Assembly: GCF_002101965.1 (NCBI RefSeq)
Contig: NZ_LQQA01000010.1
Span: forward strand, 372,001 to 436,000
Direction: 5' to 3'
From: Mycolicibacterium wolinskyi
GTDB taxonomy: Bacteria > Actinomycetota > Actinomycetes > Mycobacteriales > Mycobacteriaceae
DNA length: 64,000 nucleotides
Under the pieces are notes generated by a model. The model saw nothing but the letters and a program-made list of their open reading frames with translations, was not told the DNA's origin and made no database searches. Position numbers and translations under genes: made by a program. Shown here one piece after another: positions 61,995 to 64,000 of this stretch (within the stretch, counting starts at the first letter, position 1; each line of letters opens with the position of its first letter).

Positions 61995-62021
61995 CCATCC
62001 GGGCCGGGCCCCGCTCCGAAT
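61995..62021 (+). promoter_or_regulatory. Candidate SigK-dependent promoter of sigK
   Basis: CCATCC (61995-62000) is followed after 15 bp by CCGAAT (62016-62021). These are the -35 and -10 hexamers I know for SigK-controlled promoters. It lies about 120 bp upstream of sigK, consistent with self-activation of the operon. Confidence 0.66.
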
Positions 62022-62141
62022 ACCTGTTGTGGAACAGACGTATCGGAGTGATCAGGAGCTCGTCGCCAGCCGATCTGGTTTCGCTGAATACCGCTCTCCC
62101 GCTTCGCCTTTCACACTCCCCTTATCGAGATCTCGATTAGT

Positions 62142-62723
62142 GTGACGACGCTGGACGGGCTGGCTAGGCTACCGAACGTGACCACCGAACTCGACGCCCT
62201 CCTGCGCCGGGTGGCCCAGCGCGACGTCGACGCCTTCGCAGCGTTTTACGATCACACCCGGTCGAGGGTGTTTGGCCTGGTCACGCGGGTCCTGCGCGAC
62301 CCGGGCTACAGCGAGGAAACCACGCAGGACATCTACCTGCAGGTCTGGAACACCGCTGGGAGCTACAACCCTGACGCGGGCTCACCGCTGGCCTGGTTGA
62401 TGACGCTGGCGCACCGGCGTGCGGTTGACCGCGTGCGCTCCGAGCAGGCAGCAAGCCAACGCGAGTCCCGCTACGGCGCGGCCAATGTCGAGACACCCGC
62501 CGACCACGTCGCCGATTCGGTGATCACCCTCGACGAGCACCGCCGGGTCTCCGACTGCCTCGACTCGCTCACCGACGCTCAGCGTGAGTGCATCCACCTC
62601 GCCTACTACGACGGGCTGACCTACAGCCAGGTGTCGCAGCGGCTGGCGGCGAACCTGGCGACGATCAAATCCCGGATGCGCGACGCCATCCGGGGCCTGC
62701 GCAATTGTCTGGGGGTGGCATGA
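62142..62723 (+). CDS. sigK: ECF RNA polymerase sigma factor SigK
   Basis: A 193-residue ECF sigma factor. Region 2 has [37 protein letters not shown] and [15 protein letters not shown]. Region 4 has [20 protein letters not shown] followed by [20 protein letters not shown]. It closely follows the M. tuberculosis SigK pattern, including ESRYGAANV. The GTG at 62142 matches that family's start; GTG 62178 is an alternative. It overlaps rskA by 4 bp. Confidence 0.93.
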   Translation: MTTLDGLARLPNVTTELDALLRRVAQRDVDAFAAFYDHTRSRVFGLVTRVLRDPGYSEETTQDIYLQVWNTAGSYNPDAGSPLAWLMTLAHRRAVDRVRSEQAASQRESRYGAANVETPADHVADSVITLDEHRRVSDCLDSLTDAQRECIHLAYYDGLTYSQVSQRLAANLATIKSRMRDAIRGLRNCLGVA

Positions 62724-63433
62724 CCAGCCCTGGCGATCCCGAACTCCTGACCCTGGCGACACCGTACGCACTGCACGCGGTGCCGGAGTCCGAGCTGGCC
62801 GACATCGAACGACGCGTGGCCTCCGCACCACCGGAAGTCGCCGAGCAGTTCGCCGCAGAGGTGCGGGCCGTGCGCGAGACCATGGCCCGCGTGGCCGCGA
62901 GCACCGCCGTCGAGCCGCCGACCGATCTGCGCGACCGGGTGCTGGCCGCCGTCGCTCCCGGGAACGTGCGCGAATTGCGGCCGTCTCGTCCGCGGTGGCG
63001 CACCGCCCTCCTGGCCGCCGCCGCAGCCGTGGTCATCGCACTCGCCGGTATCGGTGTCGGGATCGTCATGCGCCCCGCGGCCACGCCGTCGACGGCCGAG
63101 CAGGTCTTCGCCGCACCGGACGTGCGGACCGTCTCCGGTCCGATTCCCACCGGCGGTACCGCGACGGTCGTGTTCTCCCGCGACCGCAACGCCGGCGTGC
63201 TCGTCATGAACGGTGTCACGCCACCCGAGACCGGCACCGTCTACCAGATGTGGTTGATGCGCGACACCGGCCCGGAGTCGGCAGGCACGATGGACTCCGC
63301 AGCCGTCGCACCCTCGACCACCGCGGTCCTGTCCGATCTCGGCGACGCGTCGGCGCTCGCGTTCACCGTCGAGCCCGGGACCGGATCATCGACCCCGACC
63401 ACGCCGATCTTCGCCCGGCTGCCACTGCGCTAA
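62720..63433 (+). CDS. rskA: Anti-sigma-K factor RskA
   Basis: A 237-residue single-pass membrane protein that holds SigK inactive. The cytoplasmic N terminus (about 1-98, [20 protein letters not shown]) binds the sigma factor. One helix (about 99-120, [20 protein letters not shown]) follows, then an RskA-type extracytoplasmic beta domain ([24 protein letters not shown]). Signal-driven cleavage of such anti-sigma factors releases sigma. Coupled to sigK by an ATGA overlap. Confidence 0.93.
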   Translation: MTSPGDPELLTLATPYALHAVPESELADIERRVASAPPEVAEQFAAEVRAVRETMARVAASTAVEPPTDLRDRVLAAVAPGNVRELRPSRPRWRTALLAAAAAVVIALAGIGVGIVMRPAATPSTAEQVFAAPDVRTVSGPIPTGGTATVVFSRDRNAGVLVMNGVTPPETGTVYQMWLMRDTGPESAGTMDSAAVAPSTTAVLSDLGDASALAFTVEPGTGSSTPTTPIFARLPLR

Positions 63434-63480
63434 CTCGGTGTTCAGGCACATCGCGGCTTCGGTAAGCTGCCATGGTCCCC

Positions 63481-63553
63481 GCCCCCGTAGCTCAGGGGAT
63501 AGAGCACGGCTCTCCTAAAGCCGGTGTCGCAGGTTCGAATCCTGCCGGGGGCA
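63481..63553 (+). tRNA. tRNA-Arg (anticodon CCU)
   Basis: A full cloverleaf: acceptor GCCCCCG/CGGGGGC, D-arm GCTC/GAGC, anticodon stem CGGCT/AGCCG with loop CTCCTAA (anticodon CCU at 63514-63516) and T-arm GCAGG-TTCGAAT-CCTGC. It reads the rare AGG codon. The CCA end is not encoded. It is 47 bp after rskA on the same strand. Confidence 0.96.
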
Positions 63554-63704
63554 CTTTGCCAAGCATTCACCGCCCACGAGGACGCTGGCTTCGCCCGGAA
63601 AGGGCCGGCCCTGTCCTGTGTTGGCACTGTGCCGAACGTGCAGGCTCTTGTCGGACCGTCCCAGTACCGTGAGCCCCAGATCAAGGCAGTAGAGGGGGTG
63701 GCAG

Positions 63705-64000
63705 GTGAACCGAACGGTGCAGTACTGGCGCCTGCTGCAGCCCGACGGCACTCCGTTGCCCGGCAGGTTTCCGGCCGAGCGCGTCGTCAAGCGGCTGGCG
63801 CATGCCGAGGCCGAAGGGCTCAACCGGTACCGGCGCTGCCCGGACGGCATGGTGTTGATCGGCCACGGGGCGGCCACGGCTGACCAGAGCCTGCTGATCC
63901 TCGACAAGGTCCGGCGGGAGAACCTGCCCAGTGTCGGTGACGCGGCCGGGGCCCGCCGCGCGATCGCGCTGACCGCCGACGAAAGCCTGCTGGAGCCGAC
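63705..64000 (+). CDS. Unrecognised protein, N-terminal part (cut by window edge)
   Basis: An open frame from GTG 63705 runs past the window end. GAGGGGG lies about seven bases upstream. It encodes about 98 visible residues with QYWRLLQPDGTPLPGRFPAE, RLAHAEAEGLNRYRRCPDGM and VLIGHG. I do not recognise a family. It lies 151 bp downstream of a tRNA gene, a common integration site, so an integrated element is possible. Confidence 0.55.
   Translation, partial: MNRTVQYWRLLQPDGTPLPGRFPAERVVKRLAHAEAEGLNRYRRCPDGMVLIGHGAATADQSLLILDKVRRENLPSVGDAAGARRAIALTADESLLEP

Overview
The window is 64 kb of high-GC actinobacterial chromosome. It is almost certainly from a fast-growing mycobacterium of the Mycolicibacterium smegmatis type. 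The evidence is a conserved run of genes matching M. tuberculosis Rv0949 back to Rv0924c in inverted order (uvrD1, chorismate mutase, pgi, SDR, fpg-like, F420 oxidoreductase, ligD, ku, Rv0927c/Rv0926c-like pair, mntH). F420-dependent oxidoreductases, 13E12-family genes, mycobacterial SOS and KstR boxes and sigK/rskA agree with this. There is no CRISPR array and no intact insertion sequence or prophage.

Layout. 1-12.9 kb is core metabolism and repair: start of uvrD1, chorismate mutase, an acyltransferase, an aldehyde dehydrogenase, pgi, a collagen-like secreted protein, an XRE regulator/membrane protein pair, a 0.66-kb repeat-rich gap, SDR and fpg-like genes, a FUSC transporter and cobF. 13-22.5 kb is accessory: a diiron oxygenase, two MFS transporters, a STAS/ATPase switch protein facing a GAF-ANTAR regulator, a KstR-boxed F420 oxidoreductase and a ROK regulator. 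22.6-28.9 kb holds a MoxR-DUF58-VWA-protease operon divergent from a two-component system. 28.9-36.4 kb has a decayed 13E12 gene, an acyl-CoA dehydrogenase, RNase HI and several regulator/target pairs with visible operators.

36.4-49.9 kb is the NHEJ locus (ligD and ku), split by about 10 kb that encodes a polyol ABC transporter, its SorC regulator, mannitol 2-dehydrogenase and a PfkB sugar kinase, plus a GjpA-like secreted protein and a MarR regulator. The polyol genes form a pathway: uptake, oxidation to the ketose, phosphorylation, then entry to glycolysis near pgi. 49.9-57.7 kb is rich in small secreted proteins and lipoproteins, a full-length SOS-boxed 13E12 nuclease gene, and a KstR-boxed SDR/dehydrogenase pair. 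57.7-64 kb has mntH, a fused gamma-glutamylcyclotransferase/poly-gamma-glutamate hydrolase opposite a glutamate-cysteine-ligase-like enzyme, sigK-rskA with a candidate self-regulated promoter, tRNA-Arg(CCU) and the start of an unrecognised gene.

Start codons were chosen by ribosome-binding site, overlap with neighbours and family length. Family names rest on motifs read by eye, because no database search was possible. M. tuberculosis counterparts are quoted from general knowledge.
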